From assembly GCA_023678885.1 (NCBI GenBank), contig CM042993.1, forward strand, positions 4,672,501 through 4,736,500: 64,000 nucleotides of DNA, written 5' to 3'. Source of the DNA: Pogostemon cablin (taxonomy: Eukaryota; Streptophyta; Magnoliopsida; Lamiales; Lamiaceae). Below, in pieces: positions 44,511-56,095 of this stretch. Position 1 is the first letter of the stretch, and every line of letters begins with the position of its first letter. The notes beneath the pieces are model-generated. The model saw only the letters and a program-made list of their open reading frames with translations. It ran no database searches and was not told the DNA's origin. A program made the translations under genes and the position numbers.

Positions 44511-45470
44511 GTAGAGCCGTCAAAATGGGTTGGGCTCGTTGGGCCGAATCGCACCCGCCTATATAATTGGTGGGTTGGGCCGAGCATTTCTAGCCCGCAA
44601 CCCGCCTAAGCCCGCCACATGTCAAACTCGAGAGAAATACCTAAAGTTTATCTTTCGTGTATTATGCTTTACAAAAGTTTACTTCTTTAAACATGTTTTT
44701 CTTTTAATTCTTGATTTAGATTGAAAATTTGAAAAAAAATGTTGATTATATTTAGGTAATTATTTTGTTTTGGGGGTAATTAATATTTGTGTTTGTATTT
44801 ATATTCTTGCAGAATTGAAGAAAAAAACTATGGAGTTTGTCGATTTGAATCAAAGTAATACTATACTCCCTCCGTCCAGTGCAAAGGTAATCGTTTGCTG
44901 CTTGGAGTGGACAATTCTAAAGTCTTTATTTGCTTTTTGCACGTCGATTAAGGAGTATTATTATTATAGGTAAAGTGTGTAGTTGTATTAGAGTGAAGTG
45001 GTTGGTCATATTGTGTACTTTCTTTACTAAATAGAGGAAATTGATACCTTTGAAGCGGACGCCAGGAATAGTGAAATGATTACCTTTGCACTGGACGGAG
45101 GGAGTATATGATATTAGAAATACGAACTCAAGTGGTAAATATAAGTCGAGGAAATTTTCAAATGTTTGGAACTTTTTTGTGAAGAGAGGAGTTGGTAAGA
45201 ATGCAAATTCTATAGGAATCATGTTTATTTATGTTTTAATTGTCTTGTTGATATTGTAGTATTTTGTATCATTATTTTTGTATTTTATTTTAATAATATC
45301 ATCCCTAATTAAAAAAAAAAAGAAAAAAATTTGGCGGATTGGCCCGCAATCCACCTTGGGTGGATTGGCCAAACATTTCTAGCCCGCAACCCGCCTAGGC
45401 CCGCTAGTCAAATGGCGAGCTGAGGCGGGTTTTGGCCTACCCCGCCCCGCTGGCCCGTGGAACCCACCAG
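44511..45470. mobile_element. Remnant of a hAT-like element, split by a MITE
   Basis: The left part begins 'gagccgtcaaaatgggttgg' and continues with 'ttgggccga' and 'agcccgcaacccgcctaagc'. The right part (45330-45470) has 'ttggcccgcaatccacc' and again 'tagcccgcaacccgcctagg'. The GGCCCGC-rich style and the GCCGTCAAAATGGG end are familiar from plant hAT-like repeats; family is inference. A Stowaway-like MITE (44864-45106) interrupts it, and its right end abuts the Pin1 gene. Confidence 0.4.
44864..45106. mobile_element. Stowaway-like MITE
   Basis: Ends TACTCCCTCCGTCCAGTGCA and TGCACTGGACGGAGGGAGTA are perfect inverted copies over 20 bases, and the inverted similarity continues (aaaggtaatcg versus tgattaccttt). 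243 bp, non-coding. Perfect ends suggest a young copy. Confidence 0.88.
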
Positions 45471-45508
45471 CTACTTTACGCCTTTATTTGCAATGAAACA
45501 GATGACAA

Positions 45509-47914
45509 ATGGATGGCCGAGACCAAGTGGAAGAAGAAATTCTCCCCAAATCTCCCAAAATTGAGTCCGATCGGAAGAGGAAGAAGTCGGCGGATCTCGC
45601 CGGCCGCAACCACCACAAGCATACCGCCGCTGGTAAAAAGACCAAAATGGCCTCGTCGGAGAAATTTAGGGCTTCGCACATTCTCATCAAGCACCAGGGC
45701 TCCCGCCGCAAGTCCTCCTGGAAGGATCCCGACGGCCTTGTCATCTCCGCCACCACCCGCGAAGATGCCGTTTCTCGGCTTCAGGACTTTCGGAACCAAA
45801 TCCTCAACGACGGAGCCTCCTTCTCCGATATCGCCCGGAAGCACTCCGACTGCAACTCCGCCAAGCGCGGCGGAGATCTCGGTCCGTTCCGGTTTCATTT
45901 ACTCTGCAATTTTATCGTGATTTCTGCATGCGATTTGTTGGATAAATTTGGCTACCAACGTGTTTGAATTTTTAGTGATTCTGCCAATTGTTCTGCTAAT
46001 AATTAGTACTTTCTATGGCTTCTTAATAAAGATTATATCACTTTAATCATGTATTATCTCACTTTAATTATGCCATAATATGGTGCTTGCATCAGATTGT
46101 ATGCTTCTAATTGGCGAGATAACTCATATTAAATGCCTTGCATGAGTTCAAATTGTGATTATGTAGGATGTAGATGTTAACTTCAATTAATTCCTCATTG
46201 CATAAGAAGAAAGCCATAACATTTGTTGAAAAGAGGAATGATCCATGTTGATATGGTGGCACATTTAGGTCGAAACTTTAGGACTTAGATTCAATGAGGT
46301 TGATCTCGTCTCTAATCTAATACAAATCGAAAGTTTGACAGAGCTTGAGTTGGTTACTTGGACTTGCTCGAGAGTTAATCGAGTAGCTGAAGCTCAATCT
46401 GTGTAGAGTAATGAGTTCGAATTCTATCTGAACTGACCCCTAGTAACTGACTCAACCTGATAGTACTACAACAGTTGAATCTTTTATTGACATGAATTGG
46501 AATTGCATAAAATATGGTATAGTTCCCATCAGCTCCCTTTGTTTCTAACTAAAGAAGAGCAGATTATTGGAAATAGAAATCCACTAGATTATCCCTCCAC
46601 AACGAGCTAAATAGGTAGTTGCAGTAACTAATTCTATAACCCGATAGCCCCTTTCCGCAGCATGCATATATCTGGTAGGTACTAGGTTGTATGAAGTCTC
46701 AGCTTAGATTAAAATATGGCCAAGGGCAAAAGATTAACCCCCACTTATATACCCTTCGCCACTTTCGTTTGGGATACCCTAGCTTGTAGGGTGGTCCGGG
46801 GAAGAAAGAGTCGGGCAAATTGTGAAAAGTAGGTGCTTGGTAGTTGCCAGTTGGTATACATAAAGCTAATAAATGAAACCCCTCTTCAGGTATGAGAGTT
46901 GTGCATCATACACATGATCTCTTTATATGAATTTCTTGTGCTGTTTTATGATCAGTGTCAAATTTACCTGTCACGTATTTATAGAATGCCAAATTTTTAT
47001 TACAAATTCTACAACTTCATTCGAGATGTCTCTCCTGTTTACACACTCACGCCTTTGTGTCTACAACACCCTTGCCTATCACCACGTTTGTCCATCCTAG
47101 TTTCTTACATTCGAGGTGTATGTTTATACTTATTGTACAACTGTTAATAACATCTGCAGACAAAATTTAAACGAAGCCCACTACAAACTTGTGGTGAATA
47201 ACAAAGCTCAGTTCAAACTTGTAGCACATTGGCATATATAATCATGTAACCCACCATTAACTTCATATGTGGACTTCACGGTATTGAAATAATCGTGACA
47301 GCTTTTCATATTTGCTAGTCATTTGTAGGGAGCATGAAAAGATGCAAATTTATTTCTGTTATTACGTTGAGAATGCAAGTAACCATAACATTATAAAGCA
47401 TCTGCAACATTTTCTGACCTCTTTTACCCCTTTATTTGCCGTTGCTGGTTTAATCATTTCTGTGTAGTTCTCTAATCAATGAATGTGAGTAGGTGATGAT
47501 TAAACAAATCGCTAAACAATGGTATCACCTGTGGTATCACTTGAATTAAAATTGTTATGTTATATCCCTGCCTAATGTTGTCGAATCTTGTTATTGAGCT
47601 TTAAATCTCTTCTCGAGTCAATTTTAATCAAGACGAAGCTCAATAAATTTTAATGACATTTGAATTCGAGCCTTAGGTTTTTTTTAATACAAAAGAAGTG
47701 TGTTCAAGTTTGTTTATTATCCACATCTGTTCTTAATAACAAGTCATCAAAAAGCTAGATGAAACTGAATTTCTGGCGTTGTGATGCAGGTCCATTTGGA
47801 AGAGGTCAAATGCAGAAGGCGTTTGAAGAAGCAACGATTGCTCTAGAGGTTGGGAAGATTAGCGACATCGTTGACACCGACAGCGGAGTTCATCTCATCC
47901 TACGAACTGCCTAA
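45509..47914 (+). CDS. PIN1: Pin1-type parvulin peptidyl-prolyl cis-trans isomerase
   Basis: Two exons, 45509-45881 and 47790-47914, join with GT/AG borders to 165 aa. The parvulin domain runs from ASHILIKHQGSRRKSSW to the end DTDSGVHLILRTA, with SDCNSAKRGGDLG and the FGRGQMQKAFEEA block. As in other plant Pin1 proteins there is no WW domain. The enzyme isomerises phospho-Ser/Thr-Pro bonds; Arabidopsis Pin1At acts on the flowering regulators SOC1 and AGL24. The start is uncertain: an internal ATG at 45647 gives exactly 119 aa, the length of Pin1At. I list the longer frame because it stays open, is GC-rich like the rest, and earlier ATGs would hinder use of 45647. The extra 46 residues are Lys/Arg-rich (SDRKRKKSAD, AAGKKTK), possibly a nuclear signal. 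Confidence 0.88.
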
Positions 47915-48783
47915 GTTGGATCTTACATTTGACATATCATAAACTTCTCCGTTTTTAACAGAGGAGCAAATAGAAGAATATGCTTACATCCAAAACCATA
48001 TATAAAACCATTATTACTTACCTTGAATTATTTATCAAATCCAGCAACTTACTGTAAATGTTCCTTCTTCACTCGTCTCGTGTCATGTCTTTTTTTCTCT
48101 GTCTAATAATCACTCTCCTACAGGATGGCTTACGCCCACTAAATCTTCCTATGTGCATTATGTTGTTTTATTTTACAAGGCATACACGAGCACTAGTTGT
48201 CGATATCTCAAGTTAACATCGTCTTAATGTAACCAAGGAAGAAGTACGAGCACTTGTTGTCAATGTCTCGAGTTAGCAGTTTGTTAATGTTACCAGGGAA
48301 GAAGTATATAAACAAGCATACGAGCACTTGTCGAGTTAGCATTGTCTTAACGTTACCAGGGAAGAAGTACAAATACGCATACGCACACTTGTCGTCGAGT
48401 TAGCATCGTATTAATGTAACCAAGGAAGAAGTATAAATAGGCGTATTACACGAGCTTGTCGTCGATATCTCGAGTTAGCAGTGTCGTACGTTACCAGGAA
48501 AGAACTATAAAAGTTTCAATCATACGATGTAGTATGCATGCCTACACTGATTTAGAGATGACCTACATATATAAAATTTGAAAGGATAAAATAATACGAA
48601 CCACCAAAATTGGCCGGCTTAATAACCAATTTGTTTTTAAAAAAGAGTAGCCATTTTCTTAAGTCTACTTAAAACCTTGCAGAGATAGAGAGTATGTTTG
48701 TTGTGAAAAGCTTTGTGGTTTGAATTATCTTTAAACCCATGTATGTAATTATCACCTGTATATCCCTCAAACACCATGTAGCT
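47915..48783. other. Shared 3' region of two convergent genes
   Basis: Holds the 3' UTRs of Pin1 (+) and the CCCH gene (-) plus a minisatellite-like array (48186-48510). No other gene is seen. Confidence 0.55.
48186..48510. repeat. Imperfect minisatellite, about five units of 60-75 bp
   Basis: Each unit contains 'cgagcacttgt', 'gtcgagttagca', a 'tcttaatgt' step and 'accagggaagaagta'. Starts fall near 48186, 48248, 48321, 48383 and 48448. Units differ by substitutions and by short deletions. The array is moderately GC compared with its flanks. Confidence 0.85.
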
Positions 48784-51700
48784 TCATGACTCCCCATTCC
48801 AGTCGAGTGTCACTCGTCGATTTTGGAATGAGGGAACCTCCCTTGCCCCATTGCCATTTGCCCTCAGTTTAGACACATCATGGTGGAACTGGCAATTGTA
48901 GCCGTTCCGACATCCCCTTGGACTACCAAAGTATGCACAAAGCTTCCTCGGATTTGGATTAGTTACAATTGAGGTTGAAGGGTTGCTATGTGCTCCTTGC
49001 ATGTAATTACCATATTGACCATTTTTTAGGAGCCTTTGCTCCCCAGTTTCATGCCTTTCTCCATGTTGATTGATTAGTGATTTATGGTAATTTAAAGGGG
49101 CAGGGTAAGAGAGATTACCTGGTGGAATGAAATTGGACGCTGATGCATTTGGCAAGGCGTCGAGATTTCTCGCCGGAGATGGAGGAAGCGACGACCGACT
49201 TGGTCTGGTATAAGGCTTTCCCCATCCATGATCAACTCCATATCTGTCTATTCTTTCCCTCCTCTCTTCCATGATTAGTGATCTTGAGGAGGAAGACATC
49301 AGTGGAGCTCCTGGATTTGGGGCTCCATATTTGTGAATCATTTTCCTCGCTTCCATGTTTGCCGTTGAGGAAGGATGAAGAGAAGCCCCGGCAATATCAG
49401 GCATAAGATATTTGTTAACCACTCCATCGAGAGAATCAAGATGAGCCACGGTTGTGATGCCAGCAGTATCAAGCGTTAGATATCTATTAACCACTCCATC
49501 CATTGTTTCCTCGTCAGGGCTCAGTATGGTACGTATTGAAGGTCTAACCTGCTGAATTCCAGAATTTAGGTGGATATGCGACCGAGCAGCCTGTCCAACT
49601 TCGGCGGTTGAGAATCTTGATAACTCTGGCTTTGATGCGGGCATTGGTCCACTTCCAGCATTGAAACCATCCGGTTTACTCGCCGATATATCAACTTCTC
49701 TTTTGACTTCAGAGCTCGGAAGGACCCTAGAGGTCGCCCCATTCCATGTTTCTCCATATCCAGAAGCAGCTTTATCAACCACCGAAACAGGTGTTGGGCT
49801 TGGGAAAGGTTCAGGTGTGTTCAGTACAGCTGCAGGTGAAGTTCTGTTTCCCGGCAAGGGCCCTCCAATCAGTTTCTTTACCATTTCAGTTTCAACTATA
49901 GAACGCGGGTCCGGTGACTGACTCACCGTCTGAGCAGTGCATGCAGGAGCTGCTTTATTGACCACTGGAGGTGATGAGCTAGGTAATGGTAAGGGTGCGT
50001 TTGGTTCTGGTAAAGGTGGAGTTCCATTTTCGGGCATCACAGAAGAAACATTTCCAGCAATCAGTGTCTTCACCATTTCCGGGTCAGTAAACAATTTGAT
50101 CAACAGTTCAGTGTCAATCTGTTCTTTTCTATCCATAGCGGCAGCAACAGTAGCAGCTGCAGCTGCAGCAATTGCCAGATAATTCCTTTCTGAACCATGT
50201 GACGTGTCGGGAACAGATCTATCATGGAAGGTCTGATCTTGAGGGCTAGAATGAACGCACTGAGATGAAGGCAGATTCCCTGGTAGCGTTTGATTGACAA
50301 GAGTATTTGTAGTCGCTGACGTATCAAATGTCATTTCATCAGCTTCTTCTTCGATAGGATCTATCGGGATGACTGGTGTCCTGCTATCATCAGAGCATCC
50401 ACCTTCCATACGCGGAGGAGAACAGGGGCTACATGCAGTAGATTGGATCAATTCGATTTGGTCAAATTGATAATAAAAGGCATAAAATTTCGTTGTAAGA
50501 TGAATTTACCCGGGAGGTATGGCACCAGGATGAGGATAAACTACTTCTTGAATTTCTGAAACTCTAAGCATTTGAGTCTCTGCCTCCTGGCTTTCTTCAC
50601 CGCCAGCAACACGCCAACGATTATTTGGAGCAATCTGTTTTACGGAACATTATAACAGCAGCTAGGTGAGATAAGAACATCTTCCAAGAGGCTAAACCAA
50701 AAAATTCACCTAAAGCTACTTACTTCGGGAGGGCATTTCCATTTGATGACAGGAATGCATGAACTCTTTATTTCCGATGGCTTAGGAGTTAATGCAACAT
50801 ACCAAGACAGACGATTCCTTAGTTTTGCAGCACTAGAACATGACAACATTGATTTAAAACCAACTGTTGAAGGGCCATCTTTCGCCTTCTTCACCTGGTT
50901 GGAAAAAAAATGGTCTAAGCTTATTTACAATAAAACTCCAAAACAAAATCATGGTAATTTGAACGGTTACAAAATAACTAAACAATTTCTTAATACATCC
51001 ACAAACAACAGAAATCCATTTTCCCAATTCACAGGTGGATATGGTAATGTAAGTTGATTAAGATATGCCGAGATCTGTTGCACCCGGTCCCTATTGGCTT
51101 CATTCAAATAGACAAAAAAGAGAGCACATCTTCTGGCTAGAACAAGAAGGTATTACAAAATGAATTCTCATTCACTCTCAAGGGCACAGTCAGAAAAGCA
51201 CAAGCAATCTTCTTTGCTAGAAACTAGAAAGAACTAAACATTAACTTTTCCTGTTATCTTTTTTCATTTTGAAAATAAACATCAATCAAAATAATTATAT
51301 CCTTCAACTAATTAACAAGAAAAAGAAAATTTGGTTTGCATTTGTAAACCTCAAATCCCACTTGACTATCTTTCTAAAAGTTGTCATTTTATTAACCTGA
51401 GGAATGAGGATGCCACATTATGAAAGAAAGCCCCCATTCTTTTTTACATTAGATGGCAATAGAATAATGCAATTTTAATGCATATTACCTATCAGCTCTC
51501 CAGTAATCAAAAAAGCATTTACCTATATATTTTTTTTATTTTCAATTACACGTAAACTTTATATTTTACTTAAGGAATTTGACCTAGTAATATTCCTATG
51601 CATCAGTTACCACAGAGGTCCTAGTGATTGAAAACATATTTCCTAATTTTGGCAGAAACTCAACATTGGTCTACCAAGATTACCAACAATTTAAATGAAG

Positions 51701-54700
51701 TTAATATATTTGCTATGAATTGAAAGGACGCAACGAAGGCGAATAGAGAGTTGAAATGATTGCAGCAATAAAAGCTAAATAGGAAACAAGATAAACTAAT
51801 TGATAACAAAGGATTCTAAACTAAACATATGTGGACAACTAGTTGCCCACGTGGCATTCATACACGAAACAAGCATAAATTCATCATGCAGCAAAAAGGA
51901 ATTGGACTATACACCATTGTCTAAGCACCCACTAAGTAAAGTGACATTGGTTTTTATCAATAGTCTTGCACGCAAAAATCAAAATGAGATAGAGAAAGTA
52001 ATCTTATATTCATAAATTGGGCACAACAATGAGGAACGCGTGAAAATGTTGGAACTCATATACTAGTATCAAATTGGTGATACGGAATTACAGTATTTTT
52101 ATGAAAACTCGAACCTAAGAGCTGACAGTATTTTTGTGTTCTCCACATGTGTATGCATTACAGGTGATATAGACTTACAAATGCAAATGACAAAATCCAC
52201 AAATAATGGTGAAAGACGCAAATTCCCCATGTTTTACAAATTAACCGACAAGATATACAATACTCCCTTCATCCCAACTTCAACTCACACTTTTTATTTT
52301 GGTTCGTCCCAAATTCAAATTCACTATTCCATAAAAGGAAATGATACTTAACCAATATCCCCACAACACATCTTAATTTTAAAATTGTCATCCCTTTTTA
52401 ACACACACAACATACTTTACAATCTATTTGTTACAGACCTACGGTATTACCCAAAGAAAACCAAATTGCCCCCAAAGGTAAGTCAAAAAGTAACTTTTAT
52501 TAATATCCTTGCAAACAGTAAAAGTGAAGTTGAAGTTGAGACGGAACCATGGAGGGAGTATGATAGAGTCAATTAAGGAGGAATAAATAAAGAGCTTATT
52601 TGTAGGGAAGAATAAGAGGCAAATGCAAATAATCAGGCTATTAATAAATAAGCCATTGAATAAAAGATCTATATATTAGTGCATAGAGGGAAAGGGAAGG
52701 GGCATCGATTAATCTATCTTATTCTAGTACTTGGGCAGCTTTGGCTGACGGGAGTCATCCCGGGAGGAATCGTATTCTTACGTTCCTATTTATCATATTT
52801 CCTTTCTTTTATAATATAACTGCTCTTTACTCTATCAGAGTATTAGTTATGAGAACGTGCAAGATACCCTTTACTAAAATTGAAGACCATATAGAAACCC
52901 CTCCTATCATCAAAAACAAGTGTGATCCATGCACTATGATAAAATATCTAAAAACATTAGATAAGGAATGTGCAAACACCCCCTTCCCTATAGTTAAAGA
53001 CAATAAAAACCCTTTCCATTATAGAATGGAAGCGTGATCACGTGCCAAAGTAAAGTTTAAAATATAAGATTAGGAAATATGCAAGAGGCTTTGATCCCTA
53101 AAATTAATGACAACACAACCCACCCTTCTATGATCAAATAAACAGTGTGATCCACGCGCTAAGGTGAGACCATGCTAATCTTTCTACAACTTCAACAGCA
53201 GATGACTATAATGTCACTGCATTTAGTGATCTATGCCAGTACACCTGTTTCCTCCCTTCGTATAAACAATATCTACTACTTGGTCATTGATGATATCCAG
53301 GTCAGGATAACAAACTGAATAAATATTATGAAAATTCATATTTGGCACATTCGGTTCATTTTCCGTACTCATCATTATTGCCCATCATCTATTATGGTAA
53401 ATAATCCATATTGTCCACTATCTTTTTGTCCTATTATCTCTCTCTTTTCTCTATCCCAAGCTTGGCGTCAACCCATCTGGCACCGCCACCTTTGCCACGA
53501 AAACCACGTGGACACCAAAGCTTTCCCATCATACAATAGTGAGCCACAAAAAGCTAACACAATAATGGAGGCCAGTCTCAGCAAGTCCATCTCTCTCAAA
53601 CTACCTCTTTATACCCATTAAACAGCAAGTACATCTCTCTCAAACTACCTCTTTCTACCCATTAAACTTCAATAAACCCATCAATTAGATAAATGAGCCA
53701 CCATGTCTCATAAGGAAGAATCTTGGTTCAGCTCATTGTCCAATTGAAACCACCACCATGATCAAAGGTTTTCTCATCCCCACCTTTTCATTTATGCTAT
53801 GTACCATTGGTTGTTAATTTCATGGTATCTTCGGGTTTCCGCTAGCTAGCCTGTGGGCGCCTTTATCATTTGATGGCATGACATACAACTTTTGGTTGTA
53901 GTGCTACTAACTCGTTCATCTTTTCTTGCTTTTATTTCCACAAAGCTGCATTCTACCATAATTACTACAAGGTACCATGCATGTGTATAATATGAATTTT
54001 TAATCATGCATGATGAGTTCATTTGTATAAAATCTTATTACGTTACAATTTAGTTACTTAATGATCTTAAAAGAGAATTTTTGTCAACTTGCACTAGTTT
54101 TAGCGCCATACTCCCATTTGCACGTTGTCGTATCTAAATACTGATCTGTTTTGTGATCTTTAAAACAAGATGTTAACTCCGTCTTGTCGTTTTCATGTTC
54201 AGTTACTAGTCAACAACAATTAGAATCTTGAAGATTAACATTTGTCAGGGAAGACAATTATTTTAGGAATGTAGAAAGTAACTGGAATTTACACTTTCTG
54301 TTCAACAAATGTTGGTTGGATAAAATTGCTTTAATAGAGTTAATCAGTGTTCATGTGGTTCTAAAATGTCTCTATAATAATAATAGTCTTGTTCACAGCA
54401 GAGGACTGAACAATTTCAAGAAAATAACAGGCCCGGGCTATTTCTTTGTCGTTTTTCGGGAGGACTGCTGCTAAATCCAAATCACCATATTTTTGTATTC
54501 TCGCCGCGTGTCATTATTAGAGCTATTCATCAGCATCTGAGCAGTTAGACAATGACCTAAGGTCATGTGTAGATTGAATGGCTGTTAATCATCAATCTTT
54601 CGACGTGTTTTTACTTACTCAATGAATTCCTTAGCACCTCCAGTCAGGGGGAAAGTAATGTAAAATGTGGGTACAAGGCTTTAACTAGACACATGAACAG

Positions 54701-55161
54701 ACATGGAAAGCCCTGTGTGGTCGGTGAACAACACAAATACTTCTATTCAAACATATACCACCCCAACCACCAAAGATTTTATGCGACTTCTTAGATTCAT
54801 TACCTAATATAAGTGCATATAATAAAGAAACTTTCCATTTATTCATCCCATTCCATATAATTTTTTAACAAATCCTCCTGCATATCTGCTCTTGTTTTAG
54901 ATGCAATCGATACAATTCCCTGCAATTTCAGATATCCTCACATAGATCATAATAAAAGTGAAGCAACCATTCACCCAAAAAAAAAAAAACAGCTCAGTTA
55001 AACAATTAAATAAAAATAACAATAAACAACTAACAAAAAAAAACCAAATTAACAAGTGAATTCACTGATTGAAACCGAAGTTGAACCTAGCAGAGCTATA
55101 CCTGATGGAGATTGGCCTCAGGGAGCCGAGAAACACTACTCGATTTCCTCGAATCCTTCAT
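48784..55161 (-). CDS. CCCH zinc-finger protein, C3H6-like
   Basis: Four exons on the minus strand: 55161-55102, 50894-50724, 50634-50510 and 50428-48784. They join in phase to 666 aa. The best landmarks against Arabidopsis C3H6 are IPVIKWKCPPE, WRVAGGEESQEAETQ, VVYPHPGAIPPG and an acidic TPVIPIDPIEEEADEM. One CCCH finger lies near residues 627-646 (C-x8-C-x5-C-x3-H, within PRKLCAYFGSPRGCRNGYNC). The middle has an Ala-rich run (AIAAAAAATVAAAM) and DTELLIKLFTDPEMV, then a low-complexity Pro/Ser part. Likely a nuclear RNA- or DNA-binding protein; role unknown. Exon 1 (MKDSRKSSSVSRLPEANLHQ) only weakly resembles the usual KRVSWASDVNLCQV start, so it is the least certain part. Intron 1 is 4.2 kb and holds a MITE. 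The gene is convergent with Pin1. Confidence 0.82.
50895..52260. other. Proximal part of intron 1 of the CCCH gene
   Basis: Non-coding in the chosen model. One block on the minus strand (about 51141-51060) reads as an open peptide with YLNEANRDRVQQISAYLNQL and could be an unrecognised exon; see findings. The rest shows nothing. Confidence 0.45.
52261..52560. mobile_element. Stowaway-like MITE in intron 1 of the CCCH gene
   Basis: Begins TACTCCCTTCATCCCAACTT and ends GAACCATGGAGGGAGTA; the inner words 'aacttcaactcacac' and 'gtgaagttgaagttg' are also inverted. 300 bp, worn ends, TA borders. Confidence 0.75.
52561..55101. other. Distal part of intron 1 of the CCCH gene
   Basis: No supported gene. 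Contains a 44-bp tandem duplication (53580-53667) and a weak ~130-bp duplication around 52900-53170 ('gtgatccatgcacta' and 'gtgatccacgcgcta'). Confidence 0.45.
53580..53667. repeat. 44-bp tandem duplication
   Basis: 'agcaagtccatctctctcaa' through 'acccattaaac' occurs at 53580-53623 and 53624-53667 with two substitutions. Confidence 0.88.
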
Positions 55162-55800
55162 CTTCGAGTCATGCAAGATCAATCACCCATAAAATTAAAG
55201 CAAAAATTCACACGAAATTAAAGGCCAAATAAAAATGTGAATCAATTAAAACTGAAGTCGAATTCAACAGAGAAAAATGCAGCCACACCACCTCACAGAG
55301 GTTGGCCGCTCGACTTCCTCGAATCGTTCACCTCCAAATCATATCATGCAAAAACAATCACTCACCGTATTTTCCACATTGAGAGCAATTCCAGCAACGG
55401 TTCCAAGTAAGTGACAGCTTCGGTGACTCCGCAGCAGCAAATCGAGACAACAAAAACGCGAAAACCTAGAAGTGATTCACAAAACCTACGGATAGAGAGA
55501 GAGATGAAGCAGAATGAGAGTGTGAGATTACAGTGAGAGCGAGCGCTTTAATAGCAGTTGTTTGACAGCGAAGCAAATATTTGTCAACAGTTCACAAGAA
55601 TGAATCCCTGCTTTTATATTCCAAATTTTTGCGGCCTAATCCCAAACTTTTCAAAATAGACTTGGACTGAGAGCAGCCTTTGTATTTGTGCTTAAGAATG
55701 CAAGTATAGAATTTTAATTATGCCTGTCACGTGACACAATTCAATTTAAAATACTTGGGAGTATATTTTCGTAAAATAAATATTTTTGTGGTGTTTTTAG
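55162..55800. other. Upstream region of the CCCH gene
   Basis: Promoter and 5' UTR of the minus-strand gene. A diverged copy of the first exon and its flank (about 55240-55345, with 'cgacttcctcgaatcgttca') lies directly upstream of exon 1, so the leader is a tandem duplication. An (AG)n run lies at 55492-55503. No TATA box was recognised. Confidence 0.5.
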
Positions 55801-56095
55801 TACTCCCTCCGTCCCGGGTATTTTTACCCGTTTGTACGGGCACGGAGATTAAGACGTTTTATTTTTTTAATATATAATGTAAGAGAAAGTAAGGATAAAT
55901 TAGTAATTTAAAAAGAAAAAGTGAATAAAGTTATTGAGAATGATGAATAAAGTGTAAAAAAGTAATTAAAGTTGTTGGGTTTGTAAAAAGTAGGTAATAA
56001 AATATTATGTATTTTTGCCAAAAATGGAATGGGAAAAAATACGTGGGACACCTCAAAATGGAAAGTGGGTAAAAATACGTGGGACGGAGGGAGTA
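55801..56095. mobile_element. Stowaway-like MITE, family shared with 15190-15483
   Basis: TACTCCCTCCGTCCCGGGTA at one end and GTGGGACGGAGGGAGTA at the other, TA borders, 295 bp. It is nearly identical to the element at 15190-15483. It lies about 640 bp upstream of the CCCH gene start codon. Confidence 0.88.

Noticed and set aside
45476..45898. Minus-strand 140-codon frame
   Set aside because: It is the shadow of Pin1 exon 1 on the opposite strand.
42975..48510. CRISPR-like arrays
   Set aside because: Repeats here are long, imperfect and directly joined without unique spacers, and this is a plant nuclear region.
54839..54919. Second exon pairing with 55161-55102 to give a 46-aa protein ending KNYMEWDE
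   Set aside because: Borders and phase fit, but the CCCH exon at 50894 also fits and continues family similarity. I keep it only as a possible alternative terminal exon.
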